The position numbers were made by a program, and so were the translations under genes. Below are positions 38,830 to 48,344 of a DNA stretch of 64,000 bases, in pieces (position 1 is the first letter of the stretch; every line of letters begins with the position of its first letter). This DNA comes from Anaerosalibacter massiliensis. GTDB taxonomy: Bacteria; Bacillota; Clostridia; Tissierellales; Sporanaerobacteraceae. The notes under the pieces are model-generated. The model searched no databases and had not been told where the DNA came from. It worked only from the letters and a program-made list of their open reading frames with translations. The stretch lies in assembly GCA_000751555.1 (NCBI GenBank), contig CCEZ01000007.1, positions 154,637 through 218,636 on the forward strand, read 5' to 3'.

Positions 38830-40008
38830 TTATCTTTTAACAATTAATGAAGTTCCTTGTCCTCCACCAATACATAGTGTAGCTAAACCAAGTTTTGAAT
38901 CTCTCTTAGCCATTTCATATAATAATGTAACAAGTATTCTTGCTCCTGAAGCTCCTATTGGGTGACCTAATGCTATAGCTCCACCATTTACATTAGTTTT
39001 TTCTAAATCTAATCCTAATTCTTTAACTACTGCTAATGATTGGGCTGCAAAAGCTTCATTTGCTTCTACTAAATCCATATCTTCAATAGTTAGATTTGCT
39101 TTTTCTAATGCTTTTCTTGATGCTGGTATTGGGCCAGTTCCCATAATGCTTGGATCTACTCCTGCTGAAGCATAGGATACTATAGTTGCTAATGGTTTAA
39201 CTCCTAATTCTTCTGCTTTTTCTTTTGACATAACAACTAATGCTGCTGCACCATCATTAATTCCTGAAGCATTACCAGCAGTTACAGTACCATCTTTTTT
39301 AAATGCTGGCCTCAATTTTGCCATTCCTTCTATAGTACTACCAAATCTTGGATGTTCGTCAGTATCTACTACTACAGGATCACCCTTTCTTTGAGGCACT
39401 TCTACAGGAACTATTTCATCTTTAAATCTTCCAGACTTAATAGCTTCTTCAGCTCTTAATTGGCTATTTAATGAAAATTCATCTTGTTCTTCTCTAGTAA
39501 GATTCCATTGTTCCGCTACATTTTCGGCAGTAATACCCATATGATAATCATTGAATATATCCCAAAGCCCATCATGAATCATATAATCTACTACTTTTCC
39601 ATCGCCCATTCTTTGGCCCCATCTAGCATTATTTAATAAATATGGAGCTCTACTCATATTTTCTGTTCCACCTGCTACAACTACATCAGCATCTCCAGCC
39701 ATTATAGCTTGTGCTGCTAATTCAACAGTTTTAAGTCCTGAACCACAAACTTTATTTACTGTAAAGGATGGTACTTCTACTGGAATTCCAGCACGAACTG
39801 ATACTTGTCTAGCCACATTTTGACCTAACCCAGCTTGAAGAACATTACCAAAAATTAATTCATCAACTTGATCTTCTTTAATTCCAGCTCTTTTTATAGC
39901 TTCTTTTACTGCAACAGTTCCTAAATCTACTGCTGCTACATTTTTAAATGAACCTCCAAAAGTTCCAATAGGTGTTCTAACTGCACTTGCAATAACAACT
40001 TCTTTCAT
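38830..40008 (-). CDS. thlA: Acetyl-CoA acetyltransferase (thiolase)
   Basis: 392 residues. The active-site cysteine lies in [21 protein letters not shown] (residue about 88), with [24 protein letters not shown] and the C-terminal [12 protein letters not shown] motif carrying the second His and Cys. It interconverts two acetyl-CoA and acetoacetyl-CoA. GGGAGGT precedes the ATG. A sigma-54 promoter is found about 80 bases upstream, so the gene heads the thlA-ctfA-ctfB-atoE cluster. Confidence 0.97.
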   Translation of the reverse strand: MKEVVIASAVRTPIGTFGGSFKNVAAVDLGTVAVKEAIKRAGIKEDQVDELIFGNVLQAGLGQNVARQVSVRAGIPVEVPSFTVNKVCGSGLKTVELAAQAIMAGDADVVVAGGTENMSRAPYLLNNARWGQRMGDGKVVDYMIHDGLWDIFNDYHMGITAENVAEQWNLTREEQDEFSLNSQLRAEEAIKSGRFKDEIVPVEVPQRKGDPVVVDTDEHPRFGSTIEGMAKLRPAFKKDGTVTAGNASGINDGAAALVVMSKEKAEELGVKPLATIVSYASAGVDPSIMGTGPIPASRKALEKANLTIEDMDLVEANEAFAAQSLAVVKELGLDLEKTNVNGGAIALGHPIGASGARILVTLLYEMAKRDSKLGLATLCIGGGQGTSLIVKR

Positions 40009-40050
40009 AATGTATACCTCCCATTTATAATTATATTTATTTTATTATAT

Positions 40051-40084
40051 ATTATATGTGCATTGCACAAGTGGCACATATAAT
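40051..40084 (-). repeat. Inverted repeat at the thlA transcription start
   Basis: ATTATATGTGC (40051-40061) pairs perfectly with GCACATATAAT (40074-40084). The centre contains part of a second palindrome, TGTGCA-T-TGCACA (40057-40069). It lies between the sigma-54 promoter and the thlA start and overlaps the predicted +1, so it may be an operator or a 5' mRNA stem. Confidence 0.5.
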
Positions 40085-40087
40085 ATA

Positions 40088-40104
40088 TGCAAACTACATG
40101 CCAA
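40088..40104 (-). promoter_or_regulatory. Sigma-54 promoter of the thlA-ctfAB cluster
   Basis: On the minus strand the sequence TTGGCATGTAGTTTGCA has the invariant GG and GC exactly ten bases apart, matching the -24/-12 consensus TGGCAC-N5-TTGCA with one change. A gene for a sigma-54 activator lies in the same cluster. Confidence 0.75.
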
Positions 40105-40171
40105 GTTTTTTTAAAAAATCGAGTTATACATTTAATATATATTCCATATTACTATTCCATATTACATAAAT

Positions 40172-40191
40172 ATCGTTATTAAAATAACAAT
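40172..40191 (-). promoter_or_regulatory. Candidate activator-binding site upstream of the sigma-54 promoter
   Basis: ATCGTTATT-AA-AATAACAAT is an inverted repeat with eight of nine arm positions paired, 70-90 bases upstream of the -24 element, the usual distance for an enhancer-binding protein. A tandem 13-bp repeat TATTCCATATTAC lies in between at 40140-40165. The rest of the gap to wecB (40009-40282) is AT-rich. Confidence 0.45.
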
Positions 40192-40282
40192 CTTCGTGAA
40201 AAAAATAACTTGTTTTTGTTTGATTCTTTCTACTTAATTATAACATATTCATTATATAATTCAAACAATTTTCTACATTTTA

Positions 40283-41401
40283 CTATTTAAATTGTTCTAA
40301 AATAATTTGAACAATTCGCTGTGATGCCTTCCCGTCTCCATAAGGATTAACTGCATTGGCCATATTATTGTACTCATTTTCACTTGACAAAAGTAAATCT
40401 AATTCATTAAAAATATTTTCTTTAATTGTTCCAACTAATCTAGCAGTTCCAGCTGATATACCTTCTGGTCTTTCAGTTTCTTTTCTTACAACTAATACAG
40501 GTTTGCCTAGGCTAGGAGCTTCTTCTTGTAATCCACCAGAATCTGTAACTACTATATGGGCTTTTGCCATTAAATTTGTAAAAGGTTCATAGTCCAATGG
40601 TTCAATTAAATGGACATTGTTATTTCCATCAAATACTTTATTTGCAATATTTCTAACCTTAGGATTTAAATGAACTGGAAATACTACTTCCACGTCATCA
40701 TATTTTTTTGTTATTTCATCTACTGCATTAAATATATTTTCCATAGGACTACCTATATTTTCTCTTCTATGAGAAGTAAGTAAAATAACTCTTTTATTTT
40801 CAAAATCTATATTATTTAATAATTCATCCTTAAATACATAATTTTCTTTCACTACATGGAATAATGCATCTATAACTGTATTTCCAGTTATGAATATTTT
40901 TTCTTCAGGATAACCTTCTTTAAGTAAATTTTCCCTACTCTCATTTGTAGGAGCAAAATGATAATTAGTTACAATTCCTGTAAGCTTTCTATTAGCTTCT
41001 TCTGGATAAGGAGAGTATATATTTCCACTCCTAAGTCCTGCTTCTACATGTCCTACTTTTACTTTTTGATAGAAAGCTGCTAATGCACCTGCAAATACAG
41101 TAGTAGTATCTCCTTGGACTAACAGTAAATCTGGCTTAGTTTTTATAATTATCTCTTCTAATCCTTCCAATCCCTTAGTAGTTATTTCCGTTAGACTTTG
41201 TCCAGGTTTAAATATGTCTAAATCATAATCTGGCTTTATTTTGAAAATATCTAATACCTGATCTAGCATTTCCCTATGCTGAGCAGTTACACATACTATA
41301 TTTTCAATTTCTTCCACATCTTCCATTGCTTTTACAATAGGAGCCATTTTTATTCCTTCTGGCCTAGTTCCAAATACAGTCATTACTCTAATCTTTTCCA
41401 T
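40283..41401 (-). CDS. wecB: UDP-N-acetylglucosamine 2-epimerase (non-hydrolysing)
   Basis: 372 residues. VFGTRPEGIKMAPIVKAM at the start, GHVEAGLRSGNIYSPYPEEANRKLT, HRREN and TDSGGLQEEAPSLGKPVLVVRKETERPEG are the family blocks. It interconverts UDP-GlcNAc and UDP-ManNAc for wall teichoic acid or surface polysaccharide. It follows the wecA/tagO-like gene by 17 bases, and the pair corresponds to the mnaA/tagO functions of Bacillus. AGGGGG precedes the ATG. Confidence 0.96.
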   Translation of the reverse strand: MEKIRVMTVFGTRPEGIKMAPIVKAMEDVEEIENIVCVTAQHREMLDQVLDIFKIKPDYDLDIFKPGQSLTEITTKGLEGLEEIIIKTKPDLLLVQGDTTTVFAGALAAFYQKVKVGHVEAGLRSGNIYSPYPEEANRKLTGIVTNYHFAPTNESRENLLKEGYPEEKIFITGNTVIDALFHVVKENYVFKDELLNNIDFENKRVILLTSHRRENIGSPMENIFNAVDEITKKYDDVEVVFPVHLNPKVRNIANKVFDGNNNVHLIEPLDYEPFTNLMAKAHIVVTDSGGLQEEAPSLGKPVLVVRKETERPEGISAGTARLVGTIKENIFNELDLLLSSENEYNNMANAVNPYGDGKASQRIVQIILEQFK

Positions 41402-41418
41402 TTATATCCCCCTATTTT

Positions 41419-42474
41419 TTATTTCTTTCCATTTCTTCTTTTGTTTTCAACACATAATTTCCCAGCAAATATTATAGTAAGTAAAATAATTATACCTGAT
41501 ATAATTACTACTTGCCCACTATTAAATTTAGATACAGCTACTGCACAAAATCCAAATAACCCACTTATTAAATACATTATAAAAACAGTCTGTTTTTGAT
41601 TTAATCCTTTATTAAGAAATTTGTGATGAAGATGTTCTTTATCCGCCTCCATTATGGACTTGCCATTTAACAATCTTCTAAATATTGCAAAAGTAGTATC
41701 AAAAATAGGCAGACCTAGAACTATTATAGGAGCTACTATGGCTATAGCAGCTGCACTTTTCATCACTCCTTCTATCGTTACAGTTGAAAGCATAAATCCT
41801 AAAAATAATGCTCCTGTATCTCCCATGAATATTTTAGCCGGATTGAAATTAAAGGGCAAAAAACCTAAGCATGCACCAGCTATTATAGACGATATAATCA
41901 TAATATGTATATATGAACTATTCATTATACCATTTGCATTATAAGCAATAAAGACTAATGATAAACTAGCTATCATAGCTACCCCAGCTGCCAATCCATC
42001 AAGTCCATCTATTAAATTCAATGTATTAGTTATTCCAACTACCCAAAAAATAGTAAATGGAATAGAAAGCCATCCTAGATATATAAGGGTATTTTCCTTT
42101 GAAAATGGATTAGTTATAAAATCAATCTTCACATCCCCAGATATAATGACTAAACTTGCAGCTATTTGAAAAATCAGCTTCATTCTAGGACTTAAATCCA
42201 TTGAATCATCAATTATCCCTGAAGCAACTATTATGCTACTACCAATAATTATAGAAACTAAAGTCCTATCTAGCGGTATGAATATAATTGCCGAAATAAC
42301 TGTAGCTATATATATAGCCAATCCTCCTAGTAAAGGAACAGGCTTTTTGTGAACCCTTCTACCATCCTTTGGTATATCTATAGCTCCAATTTTATATGCG
42401 ACTTTCTTTGCAACTGGTGTCATAAAAAATGAAATCAATGTTGCTGCTATAAATGGAATCAAAAATCTTGCCAT
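41419..42474 (-). CDS. wecA: WecA/TagO-type undecaprenyl-phosphate GlcNAc-1-phosphate transferase
   Basis: 351 residues with about ten membrane helices. MraY-family motifs are visible: IDIPKDGRRVHKKPVPLLGGLAIY near the start, GIIDDSMDLSPRMKLIFQI, NLIDGLDGLAAGVA, FMGDTGALFLGF, and the cytoplasmic HLHHKFLNKG loop typical of WecA/TagO. It transfers GlcNAc-1-P to undecaprenyl phosphate and begins teichoic-acid or similar polymer synthesis. The ribosome site GGAGCG is about eleven bases from the ATG. It is followed by wecB. Confidence 0.95.
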   Translation of the reverse strand: MARFLIPFIAATLISFFMTPVAKKVAYKIGAIDIPKDGRRVHKKPVPLLGGLAIYIATVISAIIFIPLDRTLVSIIIGSSIIVASGIIDDSMDLSPRMKLIFQIAASLVIISGDVKIDFITNPFSKENTLIYLGWLSIPFTIFWVVGITNTLNLIDGLDGLAAGVAMIASLSLVFIAYNANGIMNSSYIHIMIISSIIAGACLGFLPFNFNPAKIFMGDTGALFLGFMLSTVTIEGVMKSAAAIAIVAPIIVLGLPIFDTTFAIFRRLLNGKSIMEADKEHLHHKFLNKGLNQKQTVFIMYLISGLFGFCAVAVSKFNSGQVVIISGIIILLTIIFAGKLCVENKRRNGKK

Positions 42475-42503
42475 AATTATTTATCGCTCCTTCGGAACTC
42501 CCT

Positions 42504-42583
42504 TTTAAGATTTTATAATAATTATTTTAATAAGTCAAAGCTTATCTTTATATTGTTCAACATAAGTTTTAAATATCCTTTTT
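42504..42583. repeat. Duplicated 80-bp segment, copy 1 (before wecA)
   Basis: The segment around TTTTATAATAATTATTT..AA.AAGTCAAA.CTTAT is repeated at 42672-42752, with about three quarters of positions matching by eye. This copy lies in the wecA leader. Confidence 0.65.
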
Positions 42584-42593
42584 AAAAAAATTA

Positions 42594-42621
42594 AAAAGAT
42601 GGAGTATATACTCCATCTTTT
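42594..42621. terminator. Perfect palindromic terminator between nhaC copy 1 and wecA
   Basis: AAAAGATGGAGTAT (42594-42607) and its exact complement form a 28-bp palindrome; A-rich and T-rich flanks allow termination in both directions. Confidence 0.82.
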
Positions 42622-42671
42622 ATAAACATTTTACCACTTTTTATATTATTTTTCTACTATTAGAATTTCTT

Positions 42672-42752
42672 CTTAAATTTTATAATAATTATTTCAACAA
42701 GTCAAAACTTATTTTTCAATATTATCTAACATATATCTCGGATGTTCTTTTT
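42672..42752. repeat. Duplicated 80-bp segment, copy 2 (after nhaC copy 1)
   Basis: Partner of 42504-42583, ending five bases from the nhaC copy 1 stop. Just left of it, 42641-42671 resembles the last codons and 3' flank of the other nhaC gene (TATTATTTTTCTACT is shared with 44656-44678), suggesting a relic nhaC end. Confidence 0.6.
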
Positions 42753-42756
42753 ATAT

Positions 42757-44259
42757 CTATCTTTCTTCAGTTGTACATGATCTTAAACTTAATTCTTCTG
42801 AAGTACTTCCTTGCTTTTTAATTTTTACATCAGGTTCTGATGGTATATCAAAACTAGGTATAAATCTATCCCAACCCGTACGAGTGAAAACTATCATGGA
42901 AACAACTGCAATAATACCCATGAAATTATACTTTATAATATCTGTAGCTTGAAATTTGTGCAGAGGATAAACTGCAGATGCAATTCCAATATAGAAATTC
43001 ACATACACATGCCATGGAATAAGCTGGGAGCCAAATACACCTAATGAACTTCCAAAGGCTGCATTTCTAAGTCTTAGTTTATACATATCCTCTTTACTAG
43101 CTTCCACATTATCATCTGTAAGAGTTTTGATAATAGGTCCAATAGTTACTATTTGTGCCATTTCATCAGAAAGAGCCGCATTGCCTAGTAGACAAAGTAA
43201 TGCATTACAAGTCATAAGTTGTTTTACACTCTCAACTCTATTTGCTATGAAATTAGATAGTGGTGCAAAAGCATCCATTTTAGTCATAATTCCACCAAAA
43301 GCTCCTACCCACATCATCATCACTATAACCCAGCTTCCTGCCTCTGAAAATCCAGAATATATTAACCCTTCTTTTCCTAGAATTTGAGTAATTTCGGTAA
43401 CTGTCCCTGCAAACGATCCTAATATTAAAGATGTTGCTATTCCAATACCTAGACAAGCTATTGTTGGTAATCCTTTAACTGCAACTACTATAACAAGTAT
43501 TAAAGGAATAATCATATAAAATGGTACTCCTGTTTTTACCTGATTTAAAAGGACTATAGCAGAAGGGTTTTCAGATTCTAAAGCTTTCCAAACTTCTCCT
43601 GGAATTTGATTGATAGCCTCGGCTGCATTTGCTGTTGTATTAGGTAATCCCATTCCAACACTTACTACAAAAAACAATACTGCAGTAAGTACTAAACATA
43701 ATATAGCCCATACTCCTTGATGCTTAATTCTATCAATTACTTCTACATCTTGGATACCAGAGCTTACTACTGTAGTATCAGAAATAAGTCCAATGTTATC
43801 ACCAAAACATGCTCCACCTGCAACTGCAGCAGTTGTAAGTAAAAGATTTCCATCTACTATGTGATTCAACCATAAAAATATAGGTGCACATGCTGCAAAT
43901 GTTCCCCAAGATGTACCTGTTGCTACTGAAAGAACACTAGTTACAATAAGTCCAGTTACAGCTACCGTTTTTCCAGTAAGCCCTAATTTTAAAGCCATAT
44001 TTATTATAGCTGCTCCTACACCTGTAGCCATAAAACATTCTGCCATAGCATAAGCCATCATTAAAATAAAAAATACTAATTGCATTTCTTTTACATTATC
44101 TACTGCACAATCGAGTATTTCTTCAAAAGAAACCTTTTCAGTAAAATGTGCTATAACTGCAGCATAGATAGTAGCTATTGGGGAGGCTAATAGTGCATCC
44201 ATTCCTCCAATCATTAATCCTGCCATTAAAAACACTGGTGAAAGTCTTAACAAAGCCAT
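42757..44259 (-). CDS. NhaC-family Na+/H+ antiporter, copy 1
   Basis: 500 residues, 11-13 membrane segments. The GTSWGTFAACAPIFLWLNHIVDGNLLLTTAAVAGGACFGDNIGLISDTTVVSSGIQ block is the NhaC/MleN core, with charged residues in GDNIG and SDTT. It closely resembles the second copy (44664-46133) except for the last 20 residues, which are different and longer here (...GSTSEELSLRSCTTEER). The family exchanges Na+ for H+ or, in some members, organic solutes; specificity is not readable. AAAAGGAGAG precedes the ATG. Confidence 0.9.
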   Translation of the reverse strand: MALLRLSPVFLMAGLMIGGMDALLASPIATIYAAVIAHFTEKVSFEEILDCAVDNVKEMQLVFFILMMAYAMAECFMATGVGAAIINMALKLGLTGKTVAVTGLIVTSVLSVATGTSWGTFAACAPIFLWLNHIVDGNLLLTTAAVAGGACFGDNIGLISDTTVVSSGIQDVEVIDRIKHQGVWAILCLVLTAVLFFVVSVGMGLPNTTANAAEAINQIPGEVWKALESENPSAIVLLNQVKTGVPFYMIIPLILVIVVAVKGLPTIACLGIGIATSLILGSFAGTVTEITQILGKEGLIYSGFSEAGSWVIVMMMWVGAFGGIMTKMDAFAPLSNFIANRVESVKQLMTCNALLCLLGNAALSDEMAQIVTIGPIIKTLTDDNVEASKEDMYKLRLRNAAFGSSLGVFGSQLIPWHVYVNFYIGIASAVYPLHKFQATDIIKYNFMGIIAVVSMIVFTRTGWDRFIPSFDIPSEPDVKIKKQGSTSEELSLRSCTTEER

Positions 44260-44663
44260 TTAAAAATCTCTCCTTTTAGTTAGTTAGTATTTTAGTTAGT
44301 ACAAATTTTAATAAATATTTATATATGGACTCAAATGCAAACCCTTTCCAGAATGAGAAAGCGAATACATCTAAGTACTAGTAAATGATTGTTGATATAA
44401 GTATTTAAGCCATGTAGATTCCTATATTTAAATAAATATTATTATATTTAAAAGAGAATACTAAATTCTCAAATTTTCTATTTAAAGATTTTATCCTATT
44501 TTTCTATATAAGTCAATTGAGCAAAAATTGTTAAAATAAACACAACAATTATAACAAAAATACAGAAAGCTCTTGTAAATAGTAGTTATATAAAGAATTA
44601 ACTTACTAAAAAAACTATCTTAAAGTAATTAATTACTTTAAGATAGTTTTTTTGAAATTTATA
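44260..44663. other. 404-bp intergenic region between the two nhaC genes
   Basis: The left end is the leader of nhaC copy 1; the right end is the palindromic terminator of copy 2. Between them the sequence is AT-rich, with no reading frame. I looked for riboswitch cores and found none I could name. A sigma-54-like match near 44337-44352 has the wrong spacing. Confidence 0.5.
44609..44654. terminator. Perfect palindromic terminator of nhaC copy 2
   Basis: A 46-bp near-perfect palindrome: ACTATCTTAAAGTAATT and its complement flanked by seven A on one side and T on the other. It follows the nhaC copy 2 stop by nine bases. Confidence 0.9.
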
Positions 44664-46133
44664 TTATTTTTCTACTGCTAATTCTTTTTTCTTCAGCTTT
44701 ACTTCTGGCTCTGATGGCATTGCAAATTTAGGTATGAATCTATCCCATCCTGTACGAGTTAGAACTACTATAGATATTACAGCTATCATAGCCATAAAAT
44801 TGTATTTAATAATATCTGTATTTTTAAACTGATGCAATGGATAAACTGCTGTAGCGATCCCTACGTAGAAACTTATATACACATGCCATGGTATAAGTTG
44901 GGAACCAAATACTCCTAATGCATCTCCAAAAGTTGCATTTCTAAGTCTTAATTTATACATATCTTCTTCACTAGCTTCTACATTGTCATCTGTAATAGTT
45001 TTTATAATAGGTCCAATAGTTACTATTTGTGCCATTTCATCAGAAAGAGCTGCATTTCCTAAAATACAAAGAAGAGCATTCCAAGTCATAAGTTGTCTTA
45101 CAGACTTTGCTTTCCTTGCTATAAATTTGGATATTGGAGCAAAAGCATCCATTCTAGCCATTATTCCACCAAAAGCTCCTACCCACATCATCATTACTAT
45201 AACCCAACTTCCTGCATCCGCAAATCCAGTATATATTAACCCTTCTTTTCCTAGAATTTGAGTAATTTCGGTAACTGTCCCTGCAAACGATCCTAATATT
45301 AAAGATGTTGCTATTCCAATACCTAGACAAGCTAGCGTTGGTACTCCCTTAATTGCAACTGCTATAACAAGTATTAATGGAATAACCATGTAAAATGGTA
45401 CCCCTTCTTTTACTTGATTTAAAAGAGTTACAGCAGAAGCATTTTTTTCTTGTAAAACTCCCCATACCTCTTCTGGAACCTGATCAATAGCCTCCTCTGG
45501 ATTACCTTTTACATTAGGTAGTCCCATTCCAACACTTACTCCAAAAAATATTATTGCTGCAAGAACTAAACAAATTATAGACCATGCTCCTTGATGCCTA
45601 ATTCTATCAATTACTTCTACTCCTTGAATACCGGAGCTTACTACTGTAGTATCAGAAATAAGTCCAATGTTATCACCAAAACATGCTCCACCTGCAATAG
45701 CTGCTGTAGTAAGTAAAAGATTTCCATCTACTATATGGTTTAACCATAAAAATATAGGTGCACATGCTGCAAATGTTCCCCAAGATGTGCCTGTTGCTAC
45801 TGAAAGAATACTAGTTACAACAAGTCCAGTTACAGCTACCGTTTTTCCAGTAAGTCCTAATTTTAAAGCTATATTAATAATAGCAGCTCCTACTCCTGTA
45901 GCCATAAAACATTCTGCCATAGCATAAGCCATCATTAAAATAAAAAATACTAATTGCATTTCTTTTACATTGTCAACTGATGCTTCTAAACTATCTTGAA
46001 AAGAAACCTTTGAGGTTACTCTTGCTATAATAGCAGCGTATACTGTAGCTATTGGTGCGGCTAATAGTGCGTTAATGCCTCCAATCATTAATCCTGCCAT
46101 TAGAAACACTGGTGATAGTTTTAACAAGGTCAT
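44664..46133 (-). CDS. NhaC-family Na+/H+ antiporter, copy 2
   Basis: 489 residues, mostly identical in sequence to copy 1, with the same GGACFGDNIGLISDTTVVSSGIQGVEVIDRIRHQG core. It lies 58 bases downstream of the ornithine racemase gene and probably shares its transcript. Linkage to orr suggests a role in ornithine or related amino-acid metabolism, either maintaining the Na+ gradient or exchanging an amino acid. AAAGGAGAG precedes the ATG. The two copies are tandem paralogues. Confidence 0.9.
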   Translation of the reverse strand: MTLLKLSPVFLMAGLMIGGINALLAAPIATVYAAIIARVTSKVSFQDSLEASVDNVKEMQLVFFILMMAYAMAECFMATGVGAAIINIALKLGLTGKTVAVTGLVVTSILSVATGTSWGTFAACAPIFLWLNHIVDGNLLLTTAAIAGGACFGDNIGLISDTTVVSSGIQGVEVIDRIRHQGAWSIICLVLAAIIFFGVSVGMGLPNVKGNPEEAIDQVPEEVWGVLQEKNASAVTLLNQVKEGVPFYMVIPLILVIAVAIKGVPTLACLGIGIATSLILGSFAGTVTEITQILGKEGLIYTGFADAGSWVIVMMMWVGAFGGIMARMDAFAPISKFIARKAKSVRQLMTWNALLCILGNAALSDEMAQIVTIGPIIKTITDDNVEASEEDMYKLRLRNATFGDALGVFGSQLIPWHVYISFYVGIATAVYPLHQFKNTDIIKYNFMAMIAVISIVVLTRTGWDRFIPKFAMPSEPEVKLKKKELAVEK

Positions 46134-46191
46134 TAGATATCTCTCCTTTTATTTTTTTATTTTAGTTATTAGAGATTAATGAATAAAATAT

Positions 46192-47262
46192 TTATATGTA
46201 AACTCTCCTTACATAAGGAGAAGTCATACATCTTAGTATAGCTACATAATCAAGGGTAAAACTTATTACATCGCCAATTTTATAGTCCATATCACAATTA
46301 GTTATATTTAAAATTAAATGGTCACTACTACTTCCAAGTATATTTATATCTTTGTTGTCTGGAATCATAAATTCAGGATCACAATCTTGCTTTCCTATAG
46401 CACATATAGCCCTTTTCATCATTCCTTTATCCTCAAAAGTTGGAACATTTCTAAAAGCATCCATTGCTTTTTCTCCTATAGGCATAGAAGGTTTTTCTTG
46501 TATTTCCACAATTTCAGCCTTTAGTTTAAAAGCATCATTATAAGTATTTGGTATCATTGTCCAAGTTACCTCTACTAAACCAAGAAGTATAGATGTACCA
46601 AGTCTCATTTGGTTTATACCTTTTGGTAATCCACCATTTTGTATCAAACATAGAGAACTTGAATTCCCACCAGATATAAGCTCTAATTCTATATTAAATA
46701 TTTTTTCTATTTCTTCTTTAATTTTTACAAGTTCACCCATATTTTCTTCAGAAGGAATAATTGCACCATAACAAGTTAAATTAGTACCTATCCCTACTAA
46801 CTTAACACCTTCTAATTCTAATATTTTTTCAACTGTTTTAAGAATTTCACCTTTATTTTTATAAAAAATTCCTTCTCTTAAATCTCCTAAATCCACCATC
46901 AAAACAATTTCATGAATCTTTCCTGCCTTTATAGCCTCTTTAGATATAGCCCTTATTGTTTCTATTTGTGAATTAAGGGATATATCTGCAAACTCAACTA
47001 AGTTTTCTACCTCACTTATACCTGGAAGCCTTAAAAGCATTTTCTTAGCAGGTATATCTTTAAACTTTGCTAAATTATCCAATTTAGAGTCACCTAATAT
47101 ACCTATTCCTCCATCTACCATAGCTTTTGCAAGTTCAGTAGAGCCACTAGATACTTTAGTTACACCAACTGGATTTACTCCATGATTTCTACATATATTG
47201 GATACTACTTTTGTATTATGTTTTATTTTTTCAAGATTGACTTCAATAAATGGATATTTCAA
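46192..47262 (-). CDS. orr: Ornithine racemase-like PLP enzyme
   Basis: 356 residues from a TTG at 47262, with GGGGGA seven to eight bases upstream; the ATG at 47277 has no ribosome site because it lies within it. The N terminus MKYPFIEVNLEKIKHNTKVVSNICRNHGVNPVGVTKVSSG contains the PLP lysine (VTK). The pattern, including LISGGNSSSLCLIQNG and LRLGTSILLG, matches alanine-racemase-fold ornithine racemases of clostridia, which make D-ornithine for the ornithine oxidation/aminomutase route. Related YhfX/amino acid racemases remain possible. Confidence 0.8.
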   Translation of the reverse strand: MKYPFIEVNLEKIKHNTKVVSNICRNHGVNPVGVTKVSSGSTELAKAMVDGGIGILGDSKLDNLAKFKDIPAKKMLLRLPGISEVENLVEFADISLNSQIETIRAISKEAIKAGKIHEIVLMVDLGDLREGIFYKNKGEILKTVEKILELEGVKLVGIGTNLTCYGAIIPSEENMGELVKIKEEIEKIFNIELELISGGNSSSLCLIQNGGLPKGINQMRLGTSILLGLVEVTWTMIPNTYNDAFKLKAEIVEIQEKPSMPIGEKAMDAFRNVPTFEDKGMMKRAICAIGKQDCDPEFMIPDNKDINILGSSSDHLILNITNCDMDYKIGDVISFTLDYVAILRCMTSPYVRRVYI

Positions 47263-47661
47263 TATTCTTTCCCCCATTTTAATTTGATTTTAAAATAAAA
47301 ATTATTTAGACAGGATTTAGAAAACGTTTTTTTAAAAGATTAAAATTAGACATGATGTCTTATAATACCTCTACAATCGACTCGTTTATATTTTAACATA
47401 TTTTTTTCCACAATGCATGTATTTTTTTATGAAGATTTGTTTACAAATGTTTTTATGTAAGTACTTTATTCTACAAATATCACAAAAATCCTTTATTTTC
47501 TCAAAAATTTTACAATTATATTAAATATTTAATATAATGTTTTATTATATATTGATTATACCAATATACTTTATATATTTATAGTCAATATTTTTTAGTA
47601 AATTATCCAAATTATCCAAAAAGAAATCCACTTCAATATTGAAGTGGATTTCTTTTTATTA
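47263..47661. other. Intergenic region between upp and orr
   Basis: About 400 bases, very AT-rich. It contains the upp terminator at its right end and a small perfect palindrome AGACAT-G-ATGTCT at 47348-47360, 86 bases before orr, which could be an operator. No reading frame, tRNA or known riboswitch core was seen. Confidence 0.5.
47618..47657. terminator. Perfect palindromic terminator after upp
   Basis: AAAAAGAAATCCACTTCAAT (47618-47637) is followed immediately by its exact complement, giving a 40-bp palindrome with terminal A and T runs. It lies five bases after the upp stop. Confidence 0.92.
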
Positions 47662-48327
<666 letters not shown>

Positions 48328-48344
48328 TTAAAAATCCTTATACA

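Noticed and set aside
44330..44355. Sigma-54-like sequence upstream of nhaC copy 1 (TGGAAAGGGTTTGCA)
   Set aside because: GG and GC are nine bases apart, not ten, and the -24 block lacks GGCA, so I do not call it a promoter.
44260..44600. Possible lysine, T-box or Na+ riboswitch before nhaC copy 1
   Set aside because: No T-box sequence, lysine-aptamer core or other named motif could be matched, and no terminator hairpin precedes the gene.
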